Shown: positions 44,680-53,700, counted from the stretch's first letter. The stretch: 64,000 nt of DNA from Pseudahrensia aquimaris (GCF_042676045.1 NZ_JBHTJV010000026.1:201908-265907); one strand, 5' to 3'. Numbers and translations: made by a program. The notes: generated by a model from the letters alone, not told the origin.

Positions 44680-45018
44680 ATGTCCATGAACGAATTCATC
44701 GAGAACGAAGTGAAAACCAACGACCTTGTTGTTTTCATGAAAGGCACGCCTCAATTTCCGCAATGCGGATTTTCTGGCCAGGTCGCGCAGATCATGGATT
44801 ACCTTGGTGTCGATTGGAAAGGCATCAATGTGCTAGAAGATGACGAACTGCGCCAAGGCATCAAGGATTTCTCTCAGTGGCCGACTGTGCCGCAGGTATA
44901 TGTCAAAGGTGAGTTTATCGGAGGATGCGATATTGCCCGTGAAATGTTCCAATCGGGCGAACTGAAGCAGCTTTTGGAGGAAAAAGGCGTGGTGATGAAC
45001 GGCCAAGCAACCGCCTAA
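44680..45018 (+). CDS. grxD: Monothiol glutaredoxin Grx4 type
   Basis: Carries [2Fe-2S] clusters, often with a BolA partner. The active site is QCGFS in FMKGTPQFPQCGFSGQVAQI (single-Cys CGFS), followed by WPTVPQVYVKGEFIGGCDI. 112 aa. ATG at 44680 has AAGG about 8 bases upstream. A strong intrinsic terminator follows about 20 bases past the stop and ends the transcript that probably began at purC. Confidence 0.96.
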   Translation: MSMNEFIENEVKTNDLVVFMKGTPQFPQCGFSGQVAQIMDYLGVDWKGINVLEDDELRQGIKDFSQWPTVPQVYVKGEFIGGCDIAREMFQSGELKQLLEEKGVVMNGQATA

Positions 45019-45039
45019 AACCACCAACACCCCTTCCCA

Positions 45040-45076
45040 ACGCGCGATCATCGTCACAAGATGGTCGCGCGTTTTT
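45040..45076 (+). terminator. Intrinsic terminator of grxD
   Basis: ACGCGCGATCATC at 45040-45052 pairs with GATGGTCGCGCGT at 45059-45071 with one mismatch, loop of about 6 bases, followed by TTTTT at 45072-45076. Confidence 0.85.
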
Positions 45077-45095
45077 CGTTTTCAGGAGCAGAAAT

Positions 45096-45803
45096 ATGGC
45101 CTTTGAAGGTTTCGGCAAAAACGCCATGCCCTTTTTCAAGGCGCTGGCCTTTCACCAAAACCGAGAATGGTTTCTGGAAAACAAGAAACTGTACGAGCAA
45201 GAGGCTCGTGAGCCGATGGTGGCGCTTGTCGAGACACTGTCTGAACGCTTTGAGAAAGAGGGGCTACCCTTTCGCGGTTCACGCAAAACTTCGCTTTTTC
45301 GCATCAACCGTGATGTGCGCTTCTCCAAGGAAAAGCATCCTTACAAAACCAACGTCACCGGTGTTTTAACCCGCACCGGCACCAAAAAGGACGTTGGCGG
45401 CATTTACATGCATTTTGACCCCGAAGGCAGCTTTCCAGCCTCCGGCCTGTGGTTTCCGCCCAGCCCGGAATTAAAAGCTATGCGCGGACAGATCGTCGCC
45501 CGTTGGAAGGATTTCAAAAAGTTGGCAGCCGACCTTGAAGAAGCAGGCACGCCACTGGGTCTAGCGGGTGGCCAAGGCGTGCTGACGCGCCCACCCAAGG
45601 GTTTTGCCGACATAGAAGACGAAGAACTGATGGGATGGCTGAAACGCAAAAGTTTTGTCGCACAACTGCCCATTGATGAGAAAAGGCTTACATCGCCAGA
45701 CCTTGTTGAGGATGTCGTTGCTTTCGGCCACACTATCATGCCGTTCATGAATTTCGTCTGGCGCGCCACGGACCCTCTGCGTGAAGAGGATGGCGCTGCC
45801 TGA
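45096..45803 (+). CDS. DUF2461 (TIGR02453) family protein
   Basis: Cytoplasmic protein of 235 aa, function unknown. Family features are the front FKALAFHQNREWFLENKKLYE, the central RINRDVRFSKEKHPYKTNV and YMHFDPEGSFPASGLWFPP. Length is normal. AGGAG about 9 bases before ATG at 45096. It follows the grxD terminator and so has its own promoter. Confidence 0.9.
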   Translation: MAFEGFGKNAMPFFKALAFHQNREWFLENKKLYEQEAREPMVALVETLSERFEKEGLPFRGSRKTSLFRINRDVRFSKEKHPYKTNVTGVLTRTGTKKDVGGIYMHFDPEGSFPASGLWFPPSPELKAMRGQIVARWKDFKKLAADLEEAGTPLGLAGGQGVLTRPPKGFADIEDEELMGWLKRKSFVAQLPIDEKRLTSPDLVEDVVAFGHTIMPFMNFVWRATDPLREEDGAA

Positions 45804-45840
45804 TGCAACACGTTGCAATCAACCCTTTGCTTGCTCGTTC

Positions 45841-47088
45841 ATGAGCCAAGCCACCGCCAGCCAAAATCTGCGCCTGCCCTATCGGGAGTTCGTAGCAGTC
45901 ATCGCACTTGTGATGGCAATCAATGCACTTGCCATCGACATCGTCATTCCCGCACTGCTGCTGATCGGCGATGTTTACGGGGTGAGCCAAGACAACGACC
46001 GCCAATGGCTGATCACCGCATACCTTCTACCCTTCGGCATAGGTCAATTGCTGTTCGGCACCCTGTCTGAAAGTTTTGGTCGCAAACGGGTTATGCAAGG
46101 CGGCGTTGCGCTCTATGCAATTGCGGCGCTGGCAACTCCCTTGGCGCCCGATTTCGCAACACTGCTGGTTCTCCGCGCATTTGCAGGACTTGGGGCAGCC
46201 GCAGCACGAGTGGCAGTGATAGCGACCGTGAGAGACTGCTTTTCGGGCCGCGAAATGGCGTCGGTGATGTCGCTTGTCATGATGATTTTTATGGCCATCC
46301 CCATCTTTGCCCCCGCCATCGGACAAATGATTTTGCTGGTTGCAGAGTGGCCTTGGATCTTTGCCTTCATGGGCGCTTTTGCAGCCCTGCTCCTCGTTTG
46401 GATAAGCTTGCGTCTGCCGGAGACGATGGCACCAGAAGACCGCAAGCCGCTATCGATCTCCGCTGCTGTCCAGTCTTTCGCCGTTGTGCTCAGCACCCGC
46501 CGCTCTATGGGCTATTCGGTGGCGCAAGCATTGTTTTTCGGCTGTTTGTTTGGTTTCGTGAATTCTGCCCCCCAAATTTATTTGGGCATTTACGACATGG
46601 GTGCGCTGTTCCCCATCGTCTTTTCAACCGGAGGCATGGCGGTCGCCGTCGCCAATTTGCTCAACTCCAAAATGGTGCGTGCAATAGGCATGCGGCGCAT
46701 CTCTCACACTGCGCTGAGCCTGTTCATCATTGGGGGTGTGATTATGGTCACCTTGAGCGCCACCGCTGATGGTCCGATCCCGTTGCCCGTTTTTGTGGCT
46801 GGCACGGGCATCATGTTCATGGCACTTGGCTTTATCGGCACCAACTTCAACGCCATTGCAATGGAACCGCTGGGACACCACGCTGGCACGGCAGCATCGG
46901 CCTTTGGCTTCATACAAACAGCCTTCTCCGCCTTGATCGGCGCGGCCATTGGTCAGACTTTCGATGGAACAACCACCCCCATGTTGGCGGGTTTCGTTAT
47001 CTGCGCGATCCTATCGCTTGTCGTCGTTTTTTGGGCCGAACGCGGCGTACTCTTCAAAGAACGCGATCAGCCCGAGATAACGCGCTAA
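45841..47088 (+). CDS. Bcr/CflA family multidrug MFS transporter
   Basis: Twelve-helix major facilitator transporter, probably a drug or small-molecule exporter. Helix 1-4 region and motif A appear in FVAVIALVMAINALAIDIVI and LFGTLSESFGRKRVMQGG; the Bcr/CflA family pattern continues with AARVAVIATVRDCFSGREMA. ATG at 45841 (415 aa) is chosen over an upstream in-frame ATG at 45781 that overlaps the DUF2461 gene. The last 35 bases overlap the 3' end of the convergent ttcA. Confidence 0.92.
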   Translation: MSQATASQNLRLPYREFVAVIALVMAINALAIDIVIPALLLIGDVYGVSQDNDRQWLITAYLLPFGIGQLLFGTLSESFGRKRVMQGGVALYAIAALATPLAPDFATLLVLRAFAGLGAAAARVAVIATVRDCFSGREMASVMSLVMMIFMAIPIFAPAIGQMILLVAEWPWIFAFMGAFAALLLVWISLRLPETMAPEDRKPLSISAAVQSFAVVLSTRRSMGYSVAQALFFGCLFGFVNSAPQIYLGIYDMGALFPIVFSTGGMAVAVANLLNSKMVRAIGMRRISHTALSLFIIGGVIMVTLSATADGPIPLPVFVAGTGIMFMALGFIGTNFNAIAMEPLGHHAGTAASAFGFIQTAFSALIGAAIGQTFDGTTTPMLAGFVICAILSLVVVFWAERGVLFKERDQPEITR

Positions 47089-47926
47089 GCCCGGCAAAAT
47101 CGAACAAGTCACGATCAAGCATGTGGCTGCGGTTCACGTTGCCCAAGGCACGAATCATGACATCTTTGCGCCCTGGCATCCGCGTTTCAATATCGGCAAT
47201 CATCGCTTTCATCGCATTGCGCTGTAGCCCGTCCTGAGAACCGCACAAGTCGCACGGGATGATCGGAAATTGCATGTGAGTGGCGAATTTCGCTAAATCA
47301 TCCTCGGCACAAAACGCCAGAGGTCGCAGCACCATCAGATCACCCGCGTCGTTCAGCAGCTTCGGCGGCATGGTGGCAAGCTTCCCGCCGTGGAACAAGT
47401 TGAGGAAAAACGTTTCTAAAATGTCTTCACGGTGATGGCCCAACACCAGCGCGTCGCACCCTTCTTCCCGCGCGATACGGTATAGATTACCCCGCCGAAG
47501 CCGCGAGCAAAGCGCGCAATAAGTGGCACCTTCGGGCACCTTTTCCTTCACAACAGAATACGTGTCACGATATTGGATGCGGTGCGCGATGCCGTGACTG
47601 TCCAGCCATTCAGGGAGAATATGCTTGGGGAAATTCGGCTGCCCCTGATCGAGATTGCAGGCCAACAGGTCCACCGGAAGCAGGCCGCGCCACTGCAAAT
47701 CCAGCAGCAGTGCTATCAGGCCGTAAGAATCTTTCCCGCCAGAAAGCCCAACAAGCCACCTCGGTCTGTGCCCACCTGTATGCACCATCCCATAGGCGTC
47801 AATCGCCTCGCGTACCTGGCGGATGAGCCGCTTGCGCAGTTTATTGAATTCAACGCTGCTGGGTGCGGTGCGAAACAGCGCGTGGCAGTCGCCGGTCGCG
47901 CTGGCAGATTCCAATACTTGTTCCAT
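47054..47926 (-). CDS. ttcA: tRNA 2-thiocytidine biosynthesis protein TtcA
   Basis: Iron-sulfur enzyme that thiolates cytidine 32 of tRNA. It contains the PP-loop LVGLSGGKDSYGLIALLL, the catalytic/cluster cysteines in CALCSRLRRGNLY and CDLCGSQDG, and GHHREDILETFFLNLF. ATG at 47926 gives 290 aa; GTG at 47941 would abut the rpsD terminator. It reads in the same direction as rpsD but behind its terminator, so it may be expressed by read-through or from its own promoter. Its 3' end overlaps the MFS gene by 35 bases. Confidence 0.93.
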   Translation of the reverse strand: MEQVLESASATGDCHALFRTAPSSVEFNKLRKRLIRQVREAIDAYGMVHTGGHRPRWLVGLSGGKDSYGLIALLLDLQWRGLLPVDLLACNLDQGQPNFPKHILPEWLDSHGIAHRIQYRDTYSVVKEKVPEGATYCALCSRLRRGNLYRIAREEGCDALVLGHHREDILETFFLNLFHGGKLATMPPKLLNDAGDLMVLRPLAFCAEDDLAKFATHMQFPIIPCDLCGSQDGLQRNAMKAMIADIETRMPGRKDVMIRALGNVNRSHMLDRDLFDFAGLSALSRADRVL

Positions 47927-47941
47927 AGCTTTGCCTAACAC

Positions 47942-47972
47942 AAAAAGGGCCGCCCTTTCGAGCGGCCCTTTT
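47942..47972 (-). terminator. Intrinsic terminator of rpsD
   Basis: AAAAGGGCCGC at 47943-47953 pairs with GCGGCCCTTTT at 47962-47972. On the minus strand the stem is followed by TTTTT. It lies between the rpsD stop and the ttcA start, which is only about 16 bases further on. Confidence 0.85.
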
Positions 47973-48000
47973 GGAGAATAACTGGTTGTTTGTCCCGCGC

Positions 48001-48618
48001 TTAGCGCGAGTAGAATTCGACCGTCAGGTTCGGTTCCATCATCACCGGATATGGCACATCGGCAAATGCAGGCACGGAGACGAACGTTGCCGTCATCTTG
48101 TTGTGGTCGGCGTTGATGTATTCCGGCACATCGCGTTCAGCCAGCTGAACCGCTTCCAGAACCATAGCCAACTGCTTGGACTTCTCGCGCACTTCGATCA
48201 CGTCACCGGGCTTACAGCGGTATGACGGGATGTTGACCTTCACGCCGTTCACCTTCACGTGGCCGTGATTGATGAACTGGCGCGAGGCAAACACTGTTGC
48301 AACGAATTTCGCGCGATACACAATGGCATCGAGGCGGCATTCCAGCAGACCAATCAGGTTTTCGGACGTATCGCCCTTCATGGCAGAGGCTTGGCCGTAA
48401 ATCTTGCGGAATTGTTTTTCCGAAATGTTGCCGTAATAGCCTTTGAGCTTCTGCTTTGCGCGAAGCTGGATGCCGAAGTCGGATAGTTTGCCCTTGCGGC
48501 CTTGGCCGTGCTGGCCGGGGCCGTATTCGCGACGGTTTACTGGAGACTTAGGACGACCCCAGATATTTTCGCCCATACGGCGGTCAATTTTATATTTGGT
48601 GCTATGGCGCTTGCTCAT
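48001..48618 (-). CDS. rpsD: 30S ribosomal protein S4
   Basis: Primary 16S rRNA-binding protein that nucleates small-subunit assembly. Standard sequence: KYKIDRRMGENIWGRPKSP, KLKGYYGNISEKQFRKIYGQ and the S4 RNA-binding domain near residues 95-155 (LECRLDAIVYRAKFVATVFA). 205 aa. No zinc cysteines (C-minus form). An intrinsic terminator follows the stop by about 28 bases. 205 bases of upstream region contain no further gene that I can see. Confidence 0.98.
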   Translation of the reverse strand: MSKRHSTKYKIDRRMGENIWGRPKSPVNRREYGPGQHGQGRKGKLSDFGIQLRAKQKLKGYYGNISEKQFRKIYGQASAMKGDTSENLIGLLECRLDAIVYRAKFVATVFASRQFINHGHVKVNGVKVNIPSYRCKPGDVIEVREKSKQLAMVLEAVQLAERDVPEYINADHNKMTATFVSVPAFADVPYPVMMEPNLTVEFYSR

Positions 48619-48823
48619 GGCATTTCCTCAAAGGTCCGCCGCGCAGGACCATCCCGCACGGACAAGAGAAAACGCACCCTCCTTTGGCCGATCATTTCAT
48701 CAGCCTGACAGGGCAACACGCGCACGCTTTGCGAAGGTTGCCCACGGGATACGTAAAACGCGCCGGAAACCGACGCGCCGCCGATTGATTAGGGCAAGAA
48801 TGCATGACTGTCAAATTCCACAC

Positions 48824-49441
48824 TCACTCCAGTGCGGCAGCCGACATCATTGCCTCAATCACCGCATCGGCAGACTGTCGCGCGCCTGTTTGCAGATATT
48901 CCATCGCCCGCAAAGACGCCTCGTGCGCTTCAAGGCTGGACCCTGCAACGCAATCTTCCACGACACGGCAAAAATAGTCGAATTGATGCCCATCAACGAA
49001 CGTGTAGTGGACGCAAACATCGGTAAGCCCGCCGCACAAAATCAACGTATCGACCTTCAATCCACGCAGCAAAATATCGAAATCCGTGCCAAAGAATGCT
49101 GAATAGCGGCGTTTGGGAACAAGATAGTCTCCCGGCTGAAAGCCCATCTCTTCTTTTGCCACATCGGTTCGCGGATCATTGTCGAGGCAATGCACATCTT
49201 CATCACCATCCAACTCGCGACCAAAGTCTACGAGATCAGCGCGATGAATTTCTTGGATGAATATGACTGGAACTTTCGCAGCATGAGCCGCATCGACCAA
49301 CGCGCGGCATGCTTCCATGCGCCCACGGTAGCCGGGCATGTTGGCAATCGACCGCTCCACACTGTCGTCAATGAAGGTGCTTTTCTGAATATCGATCACG
49401 ACAAGCGCAGCCCTGCCCTCGATCAGCTCTCTCTTCGGCAT
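48824..49441 (-). CDS. Isochorismatase-family cysteine hydrolase
   Basis: Amidohydrolase-like protein of 205 aa. The catalytic triad can be placed: Asp in AALVVIDIQKSTF, Lys in YLVPKRRYSAFFGT and Cys in CGGLTDVCVHYTFVD. Substrate unknown; nicotinamidase and biuret or ureidoacrylate hydrolases share the fold. Cytoplasmic. The gene lies between rpsD and murI with no functional link visible. Confidence 0.9.
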   Translation of the reverse strand: MPKRELIEGRAALVVIDIQKSTFIDDSVERSIANMPGYRGRMEACRALVDAAHAAKVPVIFIQEIHRADLVDFGRELDGDEDVHCLDNDPRTDVAKEEMGFQPGDYLVPKRRYSAFFGTDFDILLRGLKVDTLILCGGLTDVCVHYTFVDGHQFDYFCRVVEDCVAGSSLEAHEASLRAMEYLQTGARQSADAVIEAMMSAAALE

Positions 49442-49474
49442 TGTCCTGCTTTCTTCTGACGTTGCATCAACGCA

Positions 49475-50257
49475 TTAAGTCTCGCCCGCAACCAAACGCA
49501 ACCCGAAACCGGACAAAAACCTCTCCATATCTGGCTGCGGACGCCCACCCGTAAACTCTGCTAGATCCTGCACGACCTCAACTTGCTGAGGCGTCTCCAC
49601 CAGCGTGCGCGCATGGCGGGCAATGGCTTCAGCCGGGTTGAGCCAATCGACAGGCCAAGGTGCCAGCCGCCGCATGACATTGGTGAGGAACGGATAATGG
49701 GTGCATCCCAACACAACGATATCGGTCCGCGCACCCAATCGCTCGATAAAGCAATCGGCGATCTCTTTCGCCACCGCCGCCTCATCGACCTTACCTGTCA
49801 GCACGAAATCTTCAGCCAAGGCGGCCAGCCGTTCGGCGCCGACAAGTCGGACATTCACTTTGCTCGCGAACTGGGCAATCAATCCCCGTGTATAGTCGCG
49901 TTGCACCGTGCCCGGCGTTGCCAACACCGAAACCTGACCCGAGCGCGTCTGTTCGGCGGCGGGCTTGATCGCAGGAACAGTGCCAACGATGGGGAACGAG
50001 AACTTTTCGCGCAGCAACGGCAAGATGACGGTGGAAGCCGTGTTGCACGCGACGATAATCATGGCCGGCTTGTAGCGGGCCACAAGGTCATCAAATATCC
50101 CGCTCATGCGCGCTTGCAGAGCCTTCTCTTCCCAGTCTCCATAGGGAAAGCCAGCATCGTCTGCGACGTAAACAAAGCGGTGCCCGGGCATCAAAATTCG
50201 TGCCTCGCGCAAAACGCTTAGCCCACCGATTCCGCTGTCGAAAACAAGAATTGTCAT
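49475..50257 (-). CDS. murI: Glutamate racemase
   Basis: Makes D-glutamate for peptidoglycan. The two catalytic cysteines are in MIIVACNTASTVIL and DIVVLGCTHYPFLT; the front LVFDSGIGGLSVLREA is typical. ATG at 50257 (260 aa) is preferred over GTG at 50263. Cytoplasmic. Same strand as the DUF805 gene upstream, 56 bases away. Confidence 0.96.
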   Translation of the reverse strand: MTILVFDSGIGGLSVLREARILMPGHRFVYVADDAGFPYGDWEEKALQARMSGIFDDLVARYKPAMIIVACNTASTVILPLLREKFSFPIVGTVPAIKPAAEQTRSGQVSVLATPGTVQRDYTRGLIAQFASKVNVRLVGAERLAALAEDFVLTGKVDEAAVAKEIADCFIERLGARTDIVVLGCTHYPFLTNVMRRLAPWPVDWLNPAEAIARHARTLVETPQQVEVVQDLAEFTGGRPQPDMERFLSGFGLRLVAGET

Positions 50258-50312
50258 GAGCACGACTTATCAGGCCGCGCCCACAATCAACAACAAGAGA
50301 ATTTAGCTGCGC

Positions 50313-50948
50313 TCAACGTTGACCGAAAGCGACGCGGGCGCCCCGTTGGCCGAAACCACCCCCCTTGGCAGTAGAAGCAGCAGCGCGGGCAGCGGGTGCA
50401 GCCACAGCAGGCGCCGCCGCTTCGCGAAGCTGTGCAGCTCGGGCTACAAGATCAGCATCGGTCAAATCCGATAATCCCAGATCATCGTCGCTGTCGAAAC
50501 TTTCAGGCCGTGACGAAATCGAGCGGGTGGGCTCACCACCAAAAATACCCGGATCGAATGTCGAAATGCCCTGCTTGGTTTGCTTAAACAGAAGCGCTAG
50601 CCCGAAGCCGATCATATAGAGAATAGCGAAAATGTTCAAAATCGGGACGATCAGCAAAAACAACGCCCCCAAATAGACCCAAAACCAAGTCAGGCCACCG
50701 AATGCTGCACGCGTTCGTTTCACGATCAGTGCAAAGCTGACCCAAAAAGAAGCCCCGTAGACCAACGTAACAACGACAATAAAGGCTAGAACCAAACCGG
50801 TTTCACCACCTGCCAGATAGCCAACGGAACCAAGCGAGGAAAACGCCAGGATCAAAACCACGATGGGCAAAAACGCTGAAAGCGCAATTCCACCAAGATA
50901 GGGCAGACGGTTTATCGTGCCCCGATAACTAAACAGCAATTTGACCAT
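50313..50948 (-). CDS. DUF805-like membrane protein
   Basis: Membrane protein of 211 aa. The opening FSYRGTINRLPYLGGIALSA is the DUF805 signature, followed by four hydrophobic segments up to about residue 125. The rest is soluble: a Ser/Asp-rich stretch and an Ala-rich, then Gly/Arg-rich, C-terminus. Function unknown. A perfect CtrA-type site lies about 120 bases upstream of the start, suggesting cell-cycle control. Confidence 0.78.
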   Translation of the reverse strand: MVKLLFSYRGTINRLPYLGGIALSAFLPIVVLILAFSSLGSVGYLAGGETGLVLAFIVVVTLVYGASFWVSFALIVKRTRAAFGGLTWFWVYLGALFLLIVPILNIFAILYMIGFGLALLFKQTKQGISTFDPGIFGGEPTRSISSRPESFDSDDDLGLSDLTDADLVARAAQLREAAAPAVAAPAARAAASTAKGGGFGQRGARVAFGQR

Positions 50949-51065
50949 GTCTTTCCCCTGCCCCTGCCCTGCGCAATGTCGCCTCAGCGCAGACGTGTGT
51001 TGAGAAAAGATTAGAAACAGCGGATTTCCAAATTACGAAAAGAACAAGAATTCCGTATTACACGG

Positions 51066-51080
51066 TTAAAAACTTGTTAA
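51066..51080. promoter_or_regulatory. CtrA-type binding site upstream of the DUF805 gene
   Basis: TTAA-AAACTTG-TTAA matches the CtrA consensus TTAA-N7-TTAA exactly. It lies in the AT-rich gap between trmJ and the DUF805 gene, both on the minus strand, so it would act on the DUF805 promoter. Confidence 0.5.
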
Positions 51081-51103
51081 TACGGCCCGGACAGACAATC
51101 ACA

Positions 51104-51880
51104 TCATCGATCTTTACGTGGACGCGTTTTGCGCCCTTCCAGCGTGGCCACCACACCGCGCAAGGCATGGATTTCCTGTTGACTCAACTCGGCTTTGGAA
51201 AAGATGTTGCGCAGGTTTTCCACCATCGTCGCCCTTTTGTGCGGAGGTCGGAAATAGTTCATCTTGTCGAGAGCACCTTCAAGATGCTCAAACAAACCAA
51301 AAAGATCGTCTTTGGCCGCCGGCAGGCTCGGCGGCGTGCTGATGGGTAGTTCAGCTTCGCCACTCACCATCCATTCATAGCTCATCAGCAGCACGGCCTG
51401 CGATATATTCAACGAAGCAAATGCTGGATTGACGGGGAACGTCACGATTTCATCCGCCAAAGCAACCTCGACACTCTCCAGCCCCGCCCTTTCGCGGCCA
51501 AACATGATGCCAGTGCTCTGTCCGCTGACATGTCGTTTGCGCAGCGTTGCAGCCGCTTCACCCGGCCCACGCACAGGCTTCAACATTTCGCGCTGCCGAG
51601 CCGTGGTCGCATAGACAAATTGCAGATCCGCAAGCGCATCCTCCAGACGAACAAACACCTGCACATTGTCGATGATGTGATCCGCCTTTGCCGCATTGGC
51701 ACGCGCCACATCGTTTGGCCAGCCATCACGCGGATCCACAATGCGCAGATCAGCCAAGCCAAAATTCGCCATCGCGCGGGCGCTCGCGCCAATGTTCTCG
51801 CCCAATTGCGGATTGACCAGAATGATCGAGGGGCCATCAGCAATGAGCGGTTTATTGTGGTTCGTTCCAGCCATCGACAC
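51104..51880 (-). CDS. trmJ: tRNA/rRNA methyltransferase TrmJ-like (SPOUT family)
   Basis: 2'-O-methyltransferase of the SPOUT class, probably acting on tRNA position 32. It shows the knotted SAM-site segments IILVNPQLGENIGASARAMA, GIMFGRERAGLESVEV and FPVNPAFASLNISQAVLL, plus a C-terminal helical extension of TrmJ. 258 aa. The first ATG (51880) is used; a second ATG two codons on is equally possible. Divergent from the TfoX-N gene. Confidence 0.92.
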   Translation of the reverse strand: MSMAGTNHNKPLIADGPSIILVNPQLGENIGASARAMANFGLADLRIVDPRDGWPNDVARANAAKADHIIDNVQVFVRLEDALADLQFVYATTARQREMLKPVRGPGEAAATLRKRHVSGQSTGIMFGRERAGLESVEVALADEIVTFPVNPAFASLNISQAVLLMSYEWMVSGEAELPISTPPSLPAAKDDLFGLFEHLEGALDKMNYFRPPHKRATMVENLRNIFSKAELSQQEIHALRGVVATLEGRKTRPRKDR

Positions 51881-51953
51881 ATCTTACCCGGTTGCAATGC
51901 CAGCGCTATACTGCCGAAATTGCTGAAACGCGAGTGAGAAAGGGCATCAAGCC

Positions 51954-52289
51954 GTGAAACCCGAGACGGAAGACCTCGCCTCCCGCATCCGCGTTGCCTT
52001 GAGGAATGAGCAAAATTTGAGCGAACGCAACATGTTTGGCGGCGTCTGCTTCATGCTGAACGGCAACATGCTCTGCGGGGCCAGCAACACGGGCAATTTG
52101 CTTCTGCGGGTCGGCGCAGAACGTGAAGCGGACGCCCGTACAAAGCCGCACACAACGGAGATGAATTTCACGGGTCGCCCCATGCGGGGATACATCTATG
52201 TCATGCCGCCGGGGTTTGCAGACGACCAAGACTTAGCCAAATGGCTGGCCACAGCAAAAGAGTTTGTCTGTGGCTTGCCACCAAAGTAG
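51954..52289 (+). CDS. TfoX N-terminal domain protein
   Basis: Stand-alone TfoX/Sxy N-terminal domain of 111 aa. The pattern is LSERNMFGGVCFMLNGNMLC, FTGRPMRGYIYVMPPGF and a helical end. The C-terminal TfoX domain is missing, as is common outside the gammaproteobacteria; a competence role should not be assumed. Start is GTG at 51954. Divergent from trmJ. Confidence 0.88.
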   Translation: MKPETEDLASRIRVALRNEQNLSERNMFGGVCFMLNGNMLCGASNTGNLLLRVGAEREADARTKPHTTEMNFTGRPMRGYIYVMPPGFADDQDLAKWLATAKEFVCGLPPK

Positions 52290-52420
52290 CCTGTTCACGC
52301 ATTTGCCTTGCCCGACAGCGGTGATATAGACGCGTTGTCGCATTCGGGAGCCTGCGGCGGCACGGTTTACTGCCAGCTCATGCTCCACCGCAAACACGCT
52401 CAAATAAGAGCGACAGGCAA

Positions 52421-52436
52421 GGCTCAACAATGAGCC
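52421..52436 (+). promoter_or_regulatory. Hairpin in the icd leader
   Basis: GGCTCA-ACAA-TGAGCC is a perfect 6-base stem with a 4-base loop, ending 23 bases before the icd start. It lacks a T run, so it is not a plain terminator; it may shape the messenger 5' end. Confidence 0.35.
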
Positions 52437-52459
52437 CAACACGTTAGAAAGTGCTCGAA

Positions 52460-53671
52460 ATGGCAAAAATCAAGGTCGAAAATCCGCTGGTCGAATTGGA
52501 CGGCGATGAGATGACCCGCATCATCTGGCAGTTCATCAAAGACAAGCTGATCCACCCCTATCTCGACATCGACCTGAAATACTACGACCTCGGCATCCAA
52601 GCGCGTGACGATACGGACGATCAGATCACCATCGACGCCGCCGAAGCGATCAAGAAGTACGGCGCAGGCGTCAAATGCGCGACGATTACGCCGGACGAAG
52701 CCCGCGTTGAGGAATTCGGCCTAAAGAAAATGTGGCGCTCGCCAAACGGCACGATTCGCAACATTCTGGGCGGCGTTATTTTCCGCGAACCCATCATCAT
52801 GAAAAACGTGCCCCGCCTTGTGCCCGGCTGGACGCAGCCGATCATCGTTGGCCGTCACGCCTATGGCGACCAATACCGCGCCACGGACTTCCGCTTTCCT
52901 GGCCCCGGCAAGCTCACCATGAAATTTGTGGGTGAAGACGGCGAGACAATGGACTTCGATGTCTTCGACGCCCCTTCTTCCGGTGTTGCGATGGGCATGT
53001 ATAATCTTGATGAGTCAATCAAAGACTTCGCCCGCGCTTCGCTCAACTACGCGCTGAACCGCGGTGTCCCGTGCTACCTTTCTACCAAGAACACCATTTT
53101 GAAAGCCTATGACGGCCAGTTCAAAGACCTGTTTGAAGAGATTTATCAATCCGAGTTCAAAGACAAATACGAAGCCAAGAAAATCTGGTACGAGCACCGC
53201 CTTATCGATGACATGGTGGCCTCTGCGCTGAAATGGTCCGGCGGCTATGTCTGGGCCTGTAAAAACTACGATGGCGACGTGCAGTCCGATATCGTGGCAC
53301 AAGGCTTCGGTTCGCTCGGTCTGATGACATCCGTTCTGATGACGCCGGACGGCAAAACAGTCGAATCCGAGGCTGCTCACGGCACAGTCACCCGCCACTA
53401 CCGCGCGCACCAAAAGGGTGAAGAAACCTCAACAAACTCCATCGCATCCATCTTTGCATGGACCCGTGGCATCGCTCATCGCGCGAAGCTGGACGACAAC
53501 GCGGCCTTGGGCAAGTTTGCTGACACGCTCGAACAGGTTTGTATCGACACCGTCGAAAGCGGCCATATGACAAAAGACTTGGCCCTGCTCATCGGCCCCG
53601 ATCAGCCGTGGCTGTCCACCACAGGCTTCTTGGATAAAGTCGACGAGAACCTGCAAAAGGCCATGAGCTAG
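52460..53671 (+). CDS. icd: NADP-dependent isocitrate dehydrogenase
   Basis: Oxidises isocitrate to 2-oxoglutarate in the TCA cycle. This is the eukaryote-like class (403 aa): NPLVELDGDEMTRIIWQFIK, RNILGGVIFREPIIMKNVPR, ATDFRFPGPGKLTMKFV and AAHGTVTRHYRAHQKGEETS. ATG at 52460 is chosen over GTG at 52451, because the family begins MAKIKV. A 170-base leader holds a perfect hairpin. Confidence 0.97.
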   Translation: MAKIKVENPLVELDGDEMTRIIWQFIKDKLIHPYLDIDLKYYDLGIQARDDTDDQITIDAAEAIKKYGAGVKCATITPDEARVEEFGLKKMWRSPNGTIRNILGGVIFREPIIMKNVPRLVPGWTQPIIVGRHAYGDQYRATDFRFPGPGKLTMKFVGEDGETMDFDVFDAPSSGVAMGMYNLDESIKDFARASLNYALNRGVPCYLSTKNTILKAYDGQFKDLFEEIYQSEFKDKYEAKKIWYEHRLIDDMVASALKWSGGYVWACKNYDGDVQSDIVAQGFGSLGLMTSVLMTPDGKTVESEAAHGTVTRHYRAHQKGEETSTNSIASIFAWTRGIAHRAKLDDNAALGKFADTLEQVCIDTVESGHMTKDLALLIGPDQPWLSTTGFLDKVDENLQKAMS

Positions 53672-53700
53672 TTGCAACCATCAGTTTAGCAAGACACCAC

